Below are positions 50,482-57,948 of a stretch of DNA of 64,000 nucleotides, piece by piece. A program made the position numbers and the translations under genes. Source of the DNA: an uncultured Bacteroidales bacterium (GTDB lineage: Bacteria; Bacteroidota; Bacteroidia; Bacteroidales; Paludibacteraceae); the NCBI GenBank assembly GCA_946186915.1, contig CAMHOY010000005.1:1-64000 (forward strand), read 5' to 3'. The stretch's first letter is position 1, and every line of letters starts with the position of its first letter. Below the pieces are notes generated by a model, which saw nothing but the letters and a program-made list of their open reading frames with translations, ran no database searches and was not told the origin of the DNA.

Positions 50482-51524
50482 TGAGTGGAGAACAACCATT
50501 GGTGTCGTTTACGTGCGACTATAACGAAGGAGCACATCCGGAGATATTGCGTAGGTTGCTGGAGACAAACATGCAGCAGGAACCCGGCTATGGAAGTGAC
50601 CGGTTCACGCAATCGGCTATTACCAAGATTCGTCAGGCTACCGGATGTCCGAAGGCTGACGTGGTGTTCCTGGTAGGCGGAACGCAGACGAACGCTACCG
50701 TCATAGACGGCTTGTCGCCGCGTTTCGGAGCTGTCATCGCGGTGGAGACAGGTCACATTGCCGTTCATGAATCCGGGGCTATAGAACATACCGGCCATAA
50801 AGTCATCACATTGCCTCAACACGAAGGCAAAATGCGTGCCGAAGACTTGCGCAACTACCTCGTTCGCTTCTTTGCGGACGATACATGGCAGCATATGGCG
50901 AATCCTCAAATGGTGTATATCTCTTTCCCGACCGAGTACGGCACAATCTATTCCCGCAGCGAATTAGAACAGATATATGCTATTTGTCAGGAATACGGAT
51001 TGCTGTTGTTCATTGATGGCGCGCGTCTGGGGTACGGACTTGCAAGCCCTGCGGCGGACATTGACCTTCCCGGATTGGCGCAGTTATGCGATGTGTTCTA
51101 TATCGGCGGAACGAAAGTCGGAGCCCTATGCGGCGAGGCGGTGGTGTTCCCCAAAGGAAATGCGCCTCAACCGCTTCTTACGGTGGTCAAGCAACACGGA
51201 GCGCTGTTGGCCAAAGGACGTCTGTTAGGCATCCAGTTCGACACACTCTTTACCGATGACTTGTATATGCACATCAGCCGACATGCCATTGAGTTGGCGA
51301 TGCAGTTGCAACAGGTATTCCGCGATAAGCAGATACCGCTTTATATCCAATCGCCTACCAACCAGCAGTTCCCTATTCTGACCACGGCGCAAATGAAGAG
51401 TCTCGAAGGGAAAGTGGCATTTGAAGTGTGGGAAAAACTGGACGACGGGCGTGCGGTGACACGTTTTGCTACCAGCTGGGCGACACCTGCGGAGCATGTG
51501 GATCGACTAGCAGAACTATTATAA
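50478..51524 (+). CDS. low-specificity threonine aldolase family enzyme
   Basis: 348 residues, PLP fold type I. VSFTCDYNEGAHPEILRRL, EPGYGSDRFTQSA, FLVGGTQTNATVIDGL, the Asp-binding strand LLFIDGARLGYGL and the PLP lysine block YIGGTKVGALCGEAVVF. Cleaves L-threonine or L-allo-threonine to glycine and acetaldehyde. ATGA overlap with the YqaE-like gene, then msrA two bases after its stop. Confidence 0.9.
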   Translation: MMSGEQPLVSFTCDYNEGAHPEILRRLLETNMQQEPGYGSDRFTQSAITKIRQATGCPKADVVFLVGGTQTNATVIDGLSPRFGAVIAVETGHIAVHESGAIEHTGHKVITLPQHEGKMRAEDLRNYLVRFFADDTWQHMANPQMVYISFPTEYGTIYSRSELEQIYAICQEYGLLLFIDGARLGYGLASPAADIDLPGLAQLCDVFYIGGTKVGALCGEAVVFPKGNAPQPLLTVVKQHGALLAKGRLLGIQFDTLFTDDLYMHISRHAIELAMQLQQVFRDKQIPLYIQSPTNQQFPILTTAQMKSLEGKVAFEVWEKLDDGRAVTRFATSWATPAEHVDRLAELL

Positions 51525-51526
51525 GT

Positions 51527-52036
51527 ATGGCGCGTAAACACATCTATTTGGCCGGAGGATGTTTCTGGGGGACAGAACATTTCTTCAAGCAGATTGCCGG
51601 AGTCGAGGAAACGGAAGTGGGTTTTGCCAATGGACAGACGGACAACCCGACGTACGAACAGGTCTATACGGACACAACGGGTTATGCCGAGACGGTGCAT
51701 GTCACGTATGATCCGGATAGGGTTAGCTTGGAGTTCCTGCTGCGGATGTTCTTCGTGGCGATTGATCCCGTCAGTCTGAACAAGCAAGGGCACGACGAAG
51801 GAACCCGTTATCGCACGGGTATCTATTTTACGGACGAAGCAGACTTCCCGGTAATCGAGAAGATCTATGCTGAGGAACAGAGCAAGTACACGCAGCCTTT
51901 GGCGGTAGAGAAGATGCCTTTACGGAATTTCTATCCCGCCGATGAGTACCATCAGGACTATTTGGACAAGCACCCCGATGGCTATTGTCACTTGCCCAAA
52001 GCATTGTTTGACTTCGCCCGAAAAGCGAAACATTAA
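51527..52036 (+). CDS. msrA: peptide methionine sulfoxide reductase A
   Basis: 169 residues. Catalytic GGCFWGTEHFF at residues 10-20 with the reactive Cys, then EVGFANGQTDNPTYEQV, FYPADEYHQDYLDKHP. Reduces methionine-S-sulfoxide in proteins. ATG 51527 is chosen because the earlier in-frame codon at 51428 lies well inside the aldolase gene. Its stop overlaps the next start (TAATG). Confidence 0.95.
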   Translation: MARKHIYLAGGCFWGTEHFFKQIAGVEETEVGFANGQTDNPTYEQVYTDTTGYAETVHVTYDPDRVSLEFLLRMFFVAIDPVSLNKQGHDEGTRYRTGIYFTDEADFPVIEKIYAEEQSKYTQPLAVEKMPLRNFYPADEYHQDYLDKHPDGYCHLPKALFDFARKAKH

Positions 52037-52377
52037 TGGAAATAACAGGTCTTTTGGAATATAGCGAGCGGTCACAACTCAGGGAATGGTTGGAACAACA
52101 TGCAGCAAGTGACCAGTGCTGCTGGATCGCTATGTATCGCGGGAAGAGAAAGCCGGAAGGCAGGTGTCTGCCGTATATAGATGTCGTCGAAGAGGCGTTA
52201 TGTTTCGGATGGATTGACTCCACTTTGAAACGCCTGCCGGACGGACGATTGGCGCAGCGCTTGTCGCCGCGGCAGAAACGAAGTCATTGGACCGAACTGA
52301 ACAAGCAGCGCTGCGCAGACCTCGAGCAACGGGGTTTGATGACCGAACTCGGTCGCGCAGCATTACAAAGAGCATGA
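52036..52377 (+). CDS. YdeI/OmpD-associated family protein, short form
   Basis: 113 residues. Recognised by CWIAMYRGKRKP, VVEEALCFGWIDSTLKRLPD and the RLSPRQKRSHWTELNKQR block typical of the YdeI/OmdA family. Members are usually about 180-190 residues; here the C-terminal third is missing, and the protein ends soon after the NKQR helix. Function unknown. One-base overlap with msrA and one base before the TonB receptor. Confidence 0.8.
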   Translation: MEITGLLEYSERSQLREWLEQHAASDQCCWIAMYRGKRKPEGRCLPYIDVVEEALCFGWIDSTLKRLPDGRLAQRLSPRQKRSHWTELNKQRCADLEQRGLMTELGRAALQRA

Positions 52378-52378
52378 A

Positions 52379-54667
52379 ATGAAACGATTTTTACAAGTAT
52401 TAGTCTTTACACTGGTTTGTTTGTTGCCATTATGGGCACAAGAAGAATTTGACGCTCACCTCATCGGGCATGTATTGGATGAGAAAACCGGAGAGCACTT
52501 GCCGTACGTGAATGTACAGGTCAAGGGAACCAATATAGGTACTGTTACCGACGAGTCCGGTCACTATTTTCTGAAGAACCTGCCGCTGGGCAGACAGACT
52601 ATTGTCTTCTCTTATGTCGGCTATGAGACAGAGGAGTTGCCGGTGAATATTACGGAGCATACTACTACGGAGTTGAAAGCTGTCATCCATGAGGTGTCAC
52701 AGCAGTTAAACAGCGTGGTGGTGACGGCGAATCGTTATGCAACGAAGAAGCAAGAAGCCGCCACTATTGTCAATGTGTTGTCGCCGGCGATGTTTGAGAC
52801 AACGGCTGTCACGTGTGCCGCTGACGCACTCAGTTTTCAGCCGGGTTTGCGGGTGGAGAACACCTGCTCGAACTGCGGCAAGACAGATTTGCGCATCAAT
52901 GGTCTGCAAGGCCAGTACACGCAGATATTGATGGACAGCCGTCCTGTCTTCTCGTCCATGGCGGCGGTCTATGGATTGGAGCAGGTGCCGACGGCGATGA
53001 TTGATCGCATAGAGGTGGTTCGTGGCGGCGGTTCGGCGATGTACGGCGCGAACGCCATTGCCGGAGTGGTGAATGTGATTACGAAAGAACCGGTGCGCAA
53101 TTTTGTGAATATATCCAATACAAGCCATGTGAACGAGCATGCCGGCTATGATATCCATACCGATCTCAACGCGTCTGTGATGAGCGAGAACCGTAAGATA
53201 GGTGCGTATTTGTTTGCAACGCATCGCACGCGCAGCGAATATGATCGGGATTATGACGGTTTTAGCGAGTTGCCTAAGTTGCGCGCCACGACTGCCGGAA
53301 CACGGGTGTTTTTCAAGACGAGCGCTTATAGTAAGATAACAGCCGAGTACCATCATACGACGGACTTCCGCCGCGGAGGTAACAGGTTTGAGTTTGAACC
53401 TCACCAGGCGGATATCGCCGAACAGTTACGTCATAATATCGATGCCGGATCGCTTGCTTTCGATTGGTTTTCACCGGATAACAGACATTTTGTTTCGGCT
53501 TATTCGGCTATACAACATATAGGCCGCGAGAGTTATTTCGGTACAGCGAGGGACACCGCGGCTTATGGTCGCAGTAGAGACCTCACGTCCATTACGGGTT
53601 TGCAATACCGTTTTTCCTATCCTTGCGGACGGGCGAGCGGTGACCTGAGTGTCGGTGCGGAATACACGTATAACGGATTGAACGACAGGATGTTAGGCTA
53701 TCATAGAGAGATAAAGCAAGATGTGCATGTAGTCGGCGCATACGCGCAGAACGAGTGGAAAGGCCGGCAATGGAGTGTTTTGGTTGGTGCACGATTAGAG
53801 AAGCATAATTTCCTTTCCAAACCGGTATGTACTCCCCGTGCCACGTTCCGTTATACGCCGATGGACGGATTAGTGCTCCGCGCAGGCTACAGCAGCGGTT
53901 ACCGTGCTCCGCAAGCTTACGATGAGGATCTTCACGTAGCGGCCGTCGGCGGACAAGTGTCCTTTATCACGCTGGATCCTAATTTGCGCCCGGAGTACTC
54001 GCACAGCGCTACGCTGAGTGGCGATTGGTACCGCCGGTTCGGCAAATGGGAAGTGAACCTGACGGCAGAAGGTTTTTATACGTATCTGCAGGATATTTTT
54101 ATCCTTCGCGAGAACGGCAGAGACGCAGAAGGCAATCTGCTCTTCGTGCGAACGAATGCGAGCGCCGCCTGGGTGGGAGGTCTGAATATAGAAGGAAAAC
54201 TATCCTTTCAACTTTCAACTTTCAACTTTCAACTTTCAGCAGGTTACACCTATCAGCAGAGCCGTTATACCGAGCCGCAGGAATGGAGTCCTGAAGTAGC
54301 GCCGAACACGCGCATGTTACGTACGCCGGATCACTATGGCTATGTACTCATTGATGTGAAACCCGTGAAGGATTTTACGATTTCCATCAACGGCAAAGCC
54401 ACCGGTTCGATGCTTGTGCCGCACCTCGCAGGGTATATTCCGAAGGATGAAGAAGTACTCGTGCCGAGTTTCTGGGATATGGGTATCCGCTTGGCGTACG
54501 ACGTACATCTGTACAAGCATTATTGCCTGGAAATCAGTTGCGGCGTGAAGAACGTTCTTGACCAGTTCCAACGTGATCTGGACAAGGGTGAGTTCCGTGA
54601 TGCGAGTTATATCTACGGTCCGTCCATGCCCCGCACGTATTTCGCAGGCGTGAGTTTGAAACTATAG
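52379..54667 (+). CDS. TonB-dependent receptor with carboxypeptidase-D-like N-terminal domain
   Basis: 762 residues. Signal peptide MKRFLQVLVFTLVCLLPLWA. Residues about 25-110 form a CarboxypepD-reg domain (HLIGHVLDEKTGEHLPYVNV). The plug is at about 120-240 (VVVTANRYATKKQEAATIVN, ENTCSNCGKTDLRINGLQGQ, EVVRGGGSAMYGANAIAGVV), then a beta barrel ending RTYFAGVSLKL. The CSNCG pair in the plug occurs in Bacteroidetes iron and metal-complex receptors. Substrate unknown. A word island inserts SFQLSTFNFQLSAGY in a late strand hairpin. Confidence 0.92.
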   Translation: MKRFLQVLVFTLVCLLPLWAQEEFDAHLIGHVLDEKTGEHLPYVNVQVKGTNIGTVTDESGHYFLKNLPLGRQTIVFSYVGYETEELPVNITEHTTTELKAVIHEVSQQLNSVVVTANRYATKKQEAATIVNVLSPAMFETTAVTCAADALSFQPGLRVENTCSNCGKTDLRINGLQGQYTQILMDSRPVFSSMAAVYGLEQVPTAMIDRIEVVRGGGSAMYGANAIAGVVNVITKEPVRNFVNISNTSHVNEHAGYDIHTDLNASVMSENRKIGAYLFATHRTRSEYDRDYDGFSELPKLRATTAGTRVFFKTSAYSKITAEYHHTTDFRRGGNRFEFEPHQADIAEQLRHNIDAGSLAFDWFSPDNRHFVSAYSAIQHIGRESYFGTARDTAAYGRSRDLTSITGLQYRFSYPCGRASGDLSVGAEYTYNGLNDRMLGYHREIKQDVHVVGAYAQNEWKGRQWSVLVGARLEKHNFLSKPVCTPRATFRYTPMDGLVLRAGYSSGYRAPQAYDEDLHVAAVGGQVSFITLDPNLRPEYSHSATLSGDWYRRFGKWEVNLTAEGFYTYLQDIFILRENGRDAEGNLLFVRTNASAAWVGGLNIEGKLSFQLSTFNFQLSAGYTYQQSRYTEPQEWSPEVAPNTRMLRTPDHYGYVLIDVKPVKDFTISINGKATGSMLVPHLAGYIPKDEEVLVPSFWDMGIRLAYDVHLYKHYCLEISCGVKNVLDQFQRDLDKGEFRDASYIYGPSMPRTYFAGVSLKL
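54204..54239. repeat. CTTTCAA perfect 7-base word island inside the TonB receptor gene
   Basis: Four perfect ctttcaa units and a fifth variant, in frame, read as SFQLSTFNFQLS. Because 7 is not a multiple of 3, the reading frame is carried by the total length. Confidence 0.88.
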
Positions 54668-54688
54668 ACTGAATCAATCCGAATACAT

Positions 54689-55564
54689 ATGAAAAGAGAC
54701 TATTCAAAATGGTGTAGTATAGCGCTGATAACCGCTATTTACGTACTCGCGGGCGTGGCAGGTTGGCTGCTGTTCGATGCGTTATCCGCTAATCCGCTAA
54801 CCGCTAATCCTCTCCTGCGTTTGTTCTGCGCCGACGTGCTGGCAACGATCGTTGTGTGGGCATTTGGTTTGCTTTATGAGAACGTATCTGTCTATGATCC
54901 CTATTGGAGCGTCTTTCCTCCGGTAGTCTTTCTGCTGTGGGCTTGTTATACAGGAGTATGGTCTCTTCCGGTCATTCTGCTGCTTATTGCCTCATGGTAT
55001 TGGGGCTGGCGTCTCACGCGCAACTGGGTGATTACCTTCAAAGGTATAGCGCACGAAGATTGGCGTTATACCAAATACCGCAGCCAACACCCGCTTGTTT
55101 TTCACGCCATCAATCTTTTCGGCCTTAATATGGTGCCGACGCTGGTAGTCTTCGTTGCTATGCTGCCGGGTTTGAAATTATTTGAGACCACTAATCCACT
55201 AACCACTAATCCACTAACTCTTGCCCTATTGGCCTTCGGCTTTATCGTTTGTCTGAGTTCGGCTACCATCCAATTGATAGCGGACAAGCAGATTCATGAT
55301 TTCCGTGCCGCCAATCCGGGCAAGTACTGCAATGTGGGTCTATGGAAGCACGGTCGTCATCCGAACTATTTCGGTGAGATTCAGTTCTGGTGGGGTATAT
55401 GGATCATGTACGCCGCGCTGAACGGCATAGATATGTTTATCGGCGGTCCGATAGCGATGACGGCACTCTTTGTCGGCATCAGTATTCCGCTGATGGAGAA
55501 ACGCCAACTCGCCAATAAACCCGGGTACGCTGAATATCGTAAACAAACAAGAATGTTGATATAA
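54689..55564 (+). CDS. DUF1295 membrane protein (steroid 5-alpha-reductase-like)
   Basis: 291 residues, about seven spans. DUF1295 features: YDPYWSVFPPVVFLLWACY, SWYWGWRLTRNWVITFKG, EDWRYTKYR and the C-terminal GLWKHGRHPNYFGEIQFWWG, the methyltransferase/reductase-like end (HPNYF). Role in lipid metabolism is inferred from the fold. Two islands of GCTAATCC/ACTAATCC words add SANPLTANPLL (near residue 35) and TTNPLTTNPLT (near residue 170), both within loops or span edges. TAATG junction with the next gene. Confidence 0.88.
   Translation: MKRDYSKWCSIALITAIYVLAGVAGWLLFDALSANPLTANPLLRLFCADVLATIVVWAFGLLYENVSVYDPYWSVFPPVVFLLWACYTGVWSLPVILLLIASWYWGWRLTRNWVITFKGIAHEDWRYTKYRSQHPLVFHAINLFGLNMVPTLVVFVAMLPGLKLFETTNPLTTNPLTLALLAFGFIVCLSSATIQLIADKQIHDFRAANPGKYCNVGLWKHGRHPNYFGEIQFWWGIWIMYAALNGIDMFIGGPIAMTALFVGISIPLMEKRQLANKPGYAEYRKQTRMLI
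54783..54813. repeat. CGCTAATC word island inside the DUF1295 gene
   Basis: Four units: tccgctaa, tccgctaa, ccgctaatcc. Read as LSANPLTANPL. Related to GATTAGTG (reverse complement CACTAATC). Confidence 0.75.
55187..55219. repeat. CCACTAAT word island inside the DUF1295 gene (second)
   Basis: Four units accactaat/ccactaacc. Read as TTNPLTTNPL. Same word as the islands at 22029 and 63130, in the opposite sense. Confidence 0.8.
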
Positions 55565-56367
55565 TGGAAGCAATCAGTCAATACACCCATTCTTATTCGC
55601 TCACGGCGGGTGACATGGACACGCGTTATCGCATGACGCCTAATGCCGTGTTGCTTTATTATCAGGACTGTTGGGCGCGTTTCATGGCTTGCCTGCACCT
55701 GGCGGCGTTTGATGTAGTGAAGATGAACCGTATATGGGTCATAACGGAGTTTAACGCGTGGTTTGAAGAGCAGACGGCCCTTTGGTCGGATGATATCGAG
55801 GTGACGGTATGGAACAGTGAGTTGAGCGCACTTCGTCTCTATGCCGAGTTCCGTGTGCGACGGCATGACGGGGTAGAGGTGGCGCATGGTTATGGCTGCT
55901 GGACATTGCTTGACACGGAGACGCATCGTCTGGCACCGATGACTCCTTTTCAGCCGCAGATACCTGTACTGCCGGAAATGACATCCGAGACCCATAAGAA
56001 ACGCCGTTTCCCGACGGAAGGCACTCCGTTGCAGGAGATAGAGCACCGTGTCAATCCGATCAATCTTGACTTCAACGGACATGTCAATAACCGTACGTAC
56101 CTCAGTATTGCCATGCAGTCCGCGGACGAGACATTTATGGACACGTACGCGATTCGTACACTGACCATTCATTGGCTCAAAGAGACATTCCTGGGAGACA
56201 CGCTTCTCTGCCGTTTGGCTTTGTTGCCTAACGAGACCGGAGAAAAGGTGTACCATTACCTGCATACTATCTCACGCAATGATGACGAGACGGCGGCGCT
56301 GGTTTATTCCGAGTGGGGACCACGCACGGTACAGACGGATGTATGTACCCACGCACAAAGACTATAA
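55564..56367 (+). CDS. acyl-ACP thioesterase
   Basis: 267 residues. Two hot-dog domains. SLTAGDMDTRYRMTPNAVLL, ITEFNAWFEEQTALWSDDIE and the catalytic-type block NLDFNGHVNNRTYLSIAM near residue 170 place it in the FatA/FatB-like bacterial family. Releases fatty acids from acyl carrier protein. One-base overlap (TAATG) with the DUF1295 gene suggests a joint lipid role. Chain specificity cannot be read from sequence. Confidence 0.88.
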   Translation: MEAISQYTHSYSLTAGDMDTRYRMTPNAVLLYYQDCWARFMACLHLAAFDVVKMNRIWVITEFNAWFEEQTALWSDDIEVTVWNSELSALRLYAEFRVRRHDGVEVAHGYGCWTLLDTETHRLAPMTPFQPQIPVLPEMTSETHKKRRFPTEGTPLQEIEHRVNPINLDFNGHVNNRTYLSIAMQSADETFMDTYAIRTLTIHWLKETFLGDTLLCRLALLPNETGEKVYHYLHTISRNDDETAALVYSEWGPRTVQTDVCTHAQRL

Positions 56368-56370
56368 GCT

Positions 56371-56832
56371 ATGACGACAGACTATCAATTGACAGAAGAC
56401 GGGCTGTATGCCTATGAATATCCGCGACCGTCAGTGACGGCGGATGCCGTGCTTTTTGCCGAGCGCGACGGAGAGATATACGTGTTGCTTATTCAGCGGG
56501 GTAACGAGCCTTGTAAAGGTTGCTGGGCCTTCCCCGGTGGGTTTCTCAATATGGATGAGACGGTGGCTCGTTGTGCAGAGCGTGAGTTGGAGGAAGAGAC
56601 AGGCATTGTGCTGACAGGTATGCAGTTGGTGGGTATCTATTCCGATGTGGAGCGTGATCCGCGCGGACGCGTCATCACGGCCGCTTATACCGCTATGACA
56701 ACTATGCCGGATGCCACTGCCGCAGACGATGCCGCTGCTGCTCAATGGTGGCCGCTGAATGCACTGCCTAAACTTGCCTTCGACCATGACAAGATTCTTG
56801 CAGACGCAATAAAAGTCTTGAGAATTGCATAG
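56371..56832 (+). CDS. NUDIX hydrolase
   Basis: 153 residues. The Nudix box begins GGFLNMDETVARCAERELEE and continues ETGI (about residues 50-73), fully matching G-x5-E-x7-REUXEEXGU. The N-terminal RPSVTADAVLFAERDGEIYV and the spacing to the box resemble ADP-ribose or nucleotide-sugar pyrophosphatases of Bacteroidetes, often fused to NrtR regulators; no regulator domain is present here. It follows the thioesterase by 3 bases and is the last gene in the run. A repeat-rich gap begins right after it. Confidence 0.9.
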   Translation: MTTDYQLTEDGLYAYEYPRPSVTADAVLFAERDGEIYVLLIQRGNEPCKGCWAFPGGFLNMDETVARCAERELEEETGIVLTGMQLVGIYSDVERDPRGRVITAAYTAMTTMPDATAADDAAAAQWWPLNALPKLAFDHDKILADAIKVLRIA

Positions 56833-56834
56833 CA

Positions 56835-56859
56835 ATAATCGTGCCCTTGCGGCTAAGGA
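56835..56859. repeat. ATAATCGTGCCC element, copy 2
   Basis: Directly after the NUDIX stop. The same 12 bases as at 20979 and 61195, then ttgcggctaagga. Confidence 0.65.
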
Positions 56860-56885
56860 ATAATCGCAGCGAGTTTAGCGAGCAA

Positions 56886-56909
56886 GAAAAATCAGCTTGC
56901 TGATTAATC
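56886..56909. repeat. hairpin block ATCAGC-TT-GCTGAT, copy 1
   Basis: A perfect palindrome followed by taatcg. Identical to 57008-57030, and the 5' part of a tandem-duplicated unit. Confidence 0.7.
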
Positions 56910-56930
56910 GTGTGAGGCTTGTCCGAACTA

Positions 56931-57009
56931 AGAACCTGGGTGCGAGTCGGTATGAGAACAAGAAAGAGACCCGTAAGGTCTCTTCTATGTTGCTCAACCA
57001 GGACTCGAA
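56931..57009. repeat. 79-base duplication, copy 1 (truncated tRNA-Gln 3' end plus terminator)
   Basis: 79 bases matching 57049-57127 with one difference. On the minus strand it contains the last 20 bases of tRNA-Gln and the terminator hairpin AAGAGACC/GGTCTCTT. It cannot form a tRNA by itself. Confidence 0.9.
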
Positions 57010-57030
57010 AAATCAGCTTGCTGATTAATC
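57008..57030. repeat. hairpin block ATCAGC-TT-GCTGAT, copy 2
   Basis: See 56886. Followed by a different 17-base spacer (acagagcgaagcggcgg) before duplication copy 2. Confidence 0.7.
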
Positions 57031-57048
57031 GACAGAGCGAAGCGGCGG

Positions 57049-57127
57049 AGAACCTGGGTGCGAGTCGGTATGAGAACAAGAAAGAGACCCATAAGGTCTC
57101 TTCTATGTTGCTCAACCAGGACTCGAA
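57049..57127. repeat. 79-base duplication, copy 2 (overlaps the real tRNA-Gln 3' end)
   Basis: Contains tRNA-Gln bases 57108-57127 and its terminator. Compare 56931. Confidence 0.9.
57082..57102 (-). terminator. tRNA-Gln terminator
   Basis: AAGAGACC/GGTCTCTT stem with a 5-base loop, then T-rich on the minus strand. A second copy is at 56964-56984. Confidence 0.8.
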
Positions 57128-57178
57128 CCCAGACAGACAGAACCAGAATCTGTAGTGCTACCATTACACCATTGAGCA
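57108..57178 (-). tRNA. tRNA-Gln (anticodon CTG)
   Basis: Minus strand, 71 bases, beginning TGCTCAATGGTGTAATGGTA. Acceptor TGCTCAA/TTGAGCA, short D stem GTG/CAC, anticodon arm with loop TTCTGGT giving CTG, T-arm GGGTTCGAGTCC, discriminator A. CCA is not encoded. Promoter at 57202. Confidence 0.95.
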
Positions 57179-57201
57179 ATGCCATTTTTCAAAAGCGGGT
57201 G

Positions 57202-57233
57202 CAAAGGTACTGCTTTTTTTTGAATTGTGCAAA
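57202..57233 (-). promoter_or_regulatory. promoter of tRNA-Gln
   Basis: Minus strand TTTG at 57233-57230, 20-base spacer, TACCTTTG at 57209-57202. The start-site region is shared with tRNA-Lys. Confidence 0.8.
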
Positions 57234-57311
57234 TTTTTATGCAAAAAAATGCACTAAGCGGTACAATTTTCTTTATTTTTGCCCGTCACTTCCACGTTTT
57301 TGATTAAAATC

Positions 57312-57342
57312 TTGCGAATTTGGAAAAATTGTAGTACTTTTG
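57312..57342 (+). promoter_or_regulatory. promoter of the small PLDc_N-like gene
   Basis: TTG at 57312-57314, 20-base spacer, TACTTTTG at 57335-57342. Shows that ATG 57381 is the start. Confidence 0.8.
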
Positions 57343-57380
57343 CAGTCGGAAATAAGTTTAACCTCAAAATAAACGTCATT

Positions 57381-57557
57381 ATGTTAGGAACGATTATCTA
57401 TGTATTAGGTATCGTGTGCGCAGTATGGTGCGTGCTGGATATCTTCAAGACGGCGAAGTGCGGTCTTCTGGGCAAGATCATTGCCTCGATTTTGGTATTG
57501 GCCTTCAGTTGGATAGGCTTTGCGATCTATTATTTCTTTGTTCGCGGCAAGATCTGA
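57381..57557 (+). CDS. small two-span membrane protein (PLDc_N-like)
   Basis: 58 residues, MLGTIIYVLGIVCAVWCVLD, then KTAKCGLLGKIIASILVLAF and WIGFAIYYFFVRGKI. The layout (span, WCVLDIFK-type link, span, short basic end) resembles the N-terminal membrane module of cardiolipin synthases found alone in many bacteria (PLDc_N). Function unknown. The promoter rules out the upstream codon at 57279. It ends at a strong terminator, so the gene stands alone. Confidence 0.75.
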   Translation: MLGTIIYVLGIVCAVWCVLDIFKTAKCGLLGKIIASILVLAFSWIGFAIYYFFVRGKI

Positions 57558-57578
57558 TTAGAGTTAATCCCACAAAGA

Positions 57579-57605
57579 AAGGGCGACCGAGAGGCCGCCC
57601 TTTTT
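57579..57605 (+). terminator. intrinsic terminator after the PLDc_N-like gene
   Basis: AGGGCG and CGCCCT arms around a short loop, then five T. Confidence 0.85.
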
Positions 57606-57759
57606 CACTAATTATACTGGTTTCGTCCTTATTTAAAGCAGGTTTTGTCCTTATTATATGCAGGTTTTATGCTGTACACTTTTACTTTTCAATTATTTTG
57701 TCCATTCGTCAATTAGCGCGGAATTTTATCCCACATAGGTATGTACCGCTATGCCGGCG
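57606..57759. other. AT-rich gap without a gene
   Basis: Two loose copies of gcaggttttgtccttatt/gcaggttttatgctg and no ORF. Leads into the 11-base array. Confidence 0.4.
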
Positions 57760-57858
57760 CAACATAGAATCAACATAGAGTCAACATAGAGGCAACACGG
57801 GGTAAACACTGAGGCAACACGGAGGCAACACGAGGTAAACACGGATGCAACTCGACAT
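57760..57858. repeat. tandem array, 11-base unit CAACACGGAGG
   Basis: Nine consecutive 11-base units: three caacatagag-type, then caacacggggt, aaacactgagg, caacacggagg, caacacgaggt, aaacacggatg, caactcgacat. Same period as the arrays at 40690 and 40776. Confidence 0.9.
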
Positions 57859-57917
57859 GTAGAACATTTTAGTACCCCTTTCTGTTAATTTTTTTTCTGA
57901 AAAAGTTGAACTTTTTC

Positions 57918-57948
57918 TTGCATATATCAAAAATTTTCTGTACCTTTG
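57918..57948 (+). promoter_or_regulatory. promoter of the LRR gene leader
   Basis: TTG at 57918-57920, 20-base spacer, TACCTTTG at 57941-57948. Confidence 0.82.

Noticed and set aside
56990..57009. Second tRNA-Gln
   Set aside because: Only the last 20 bases of the tRNA are present; no acceptor partner, D-arm or anticodon arm.
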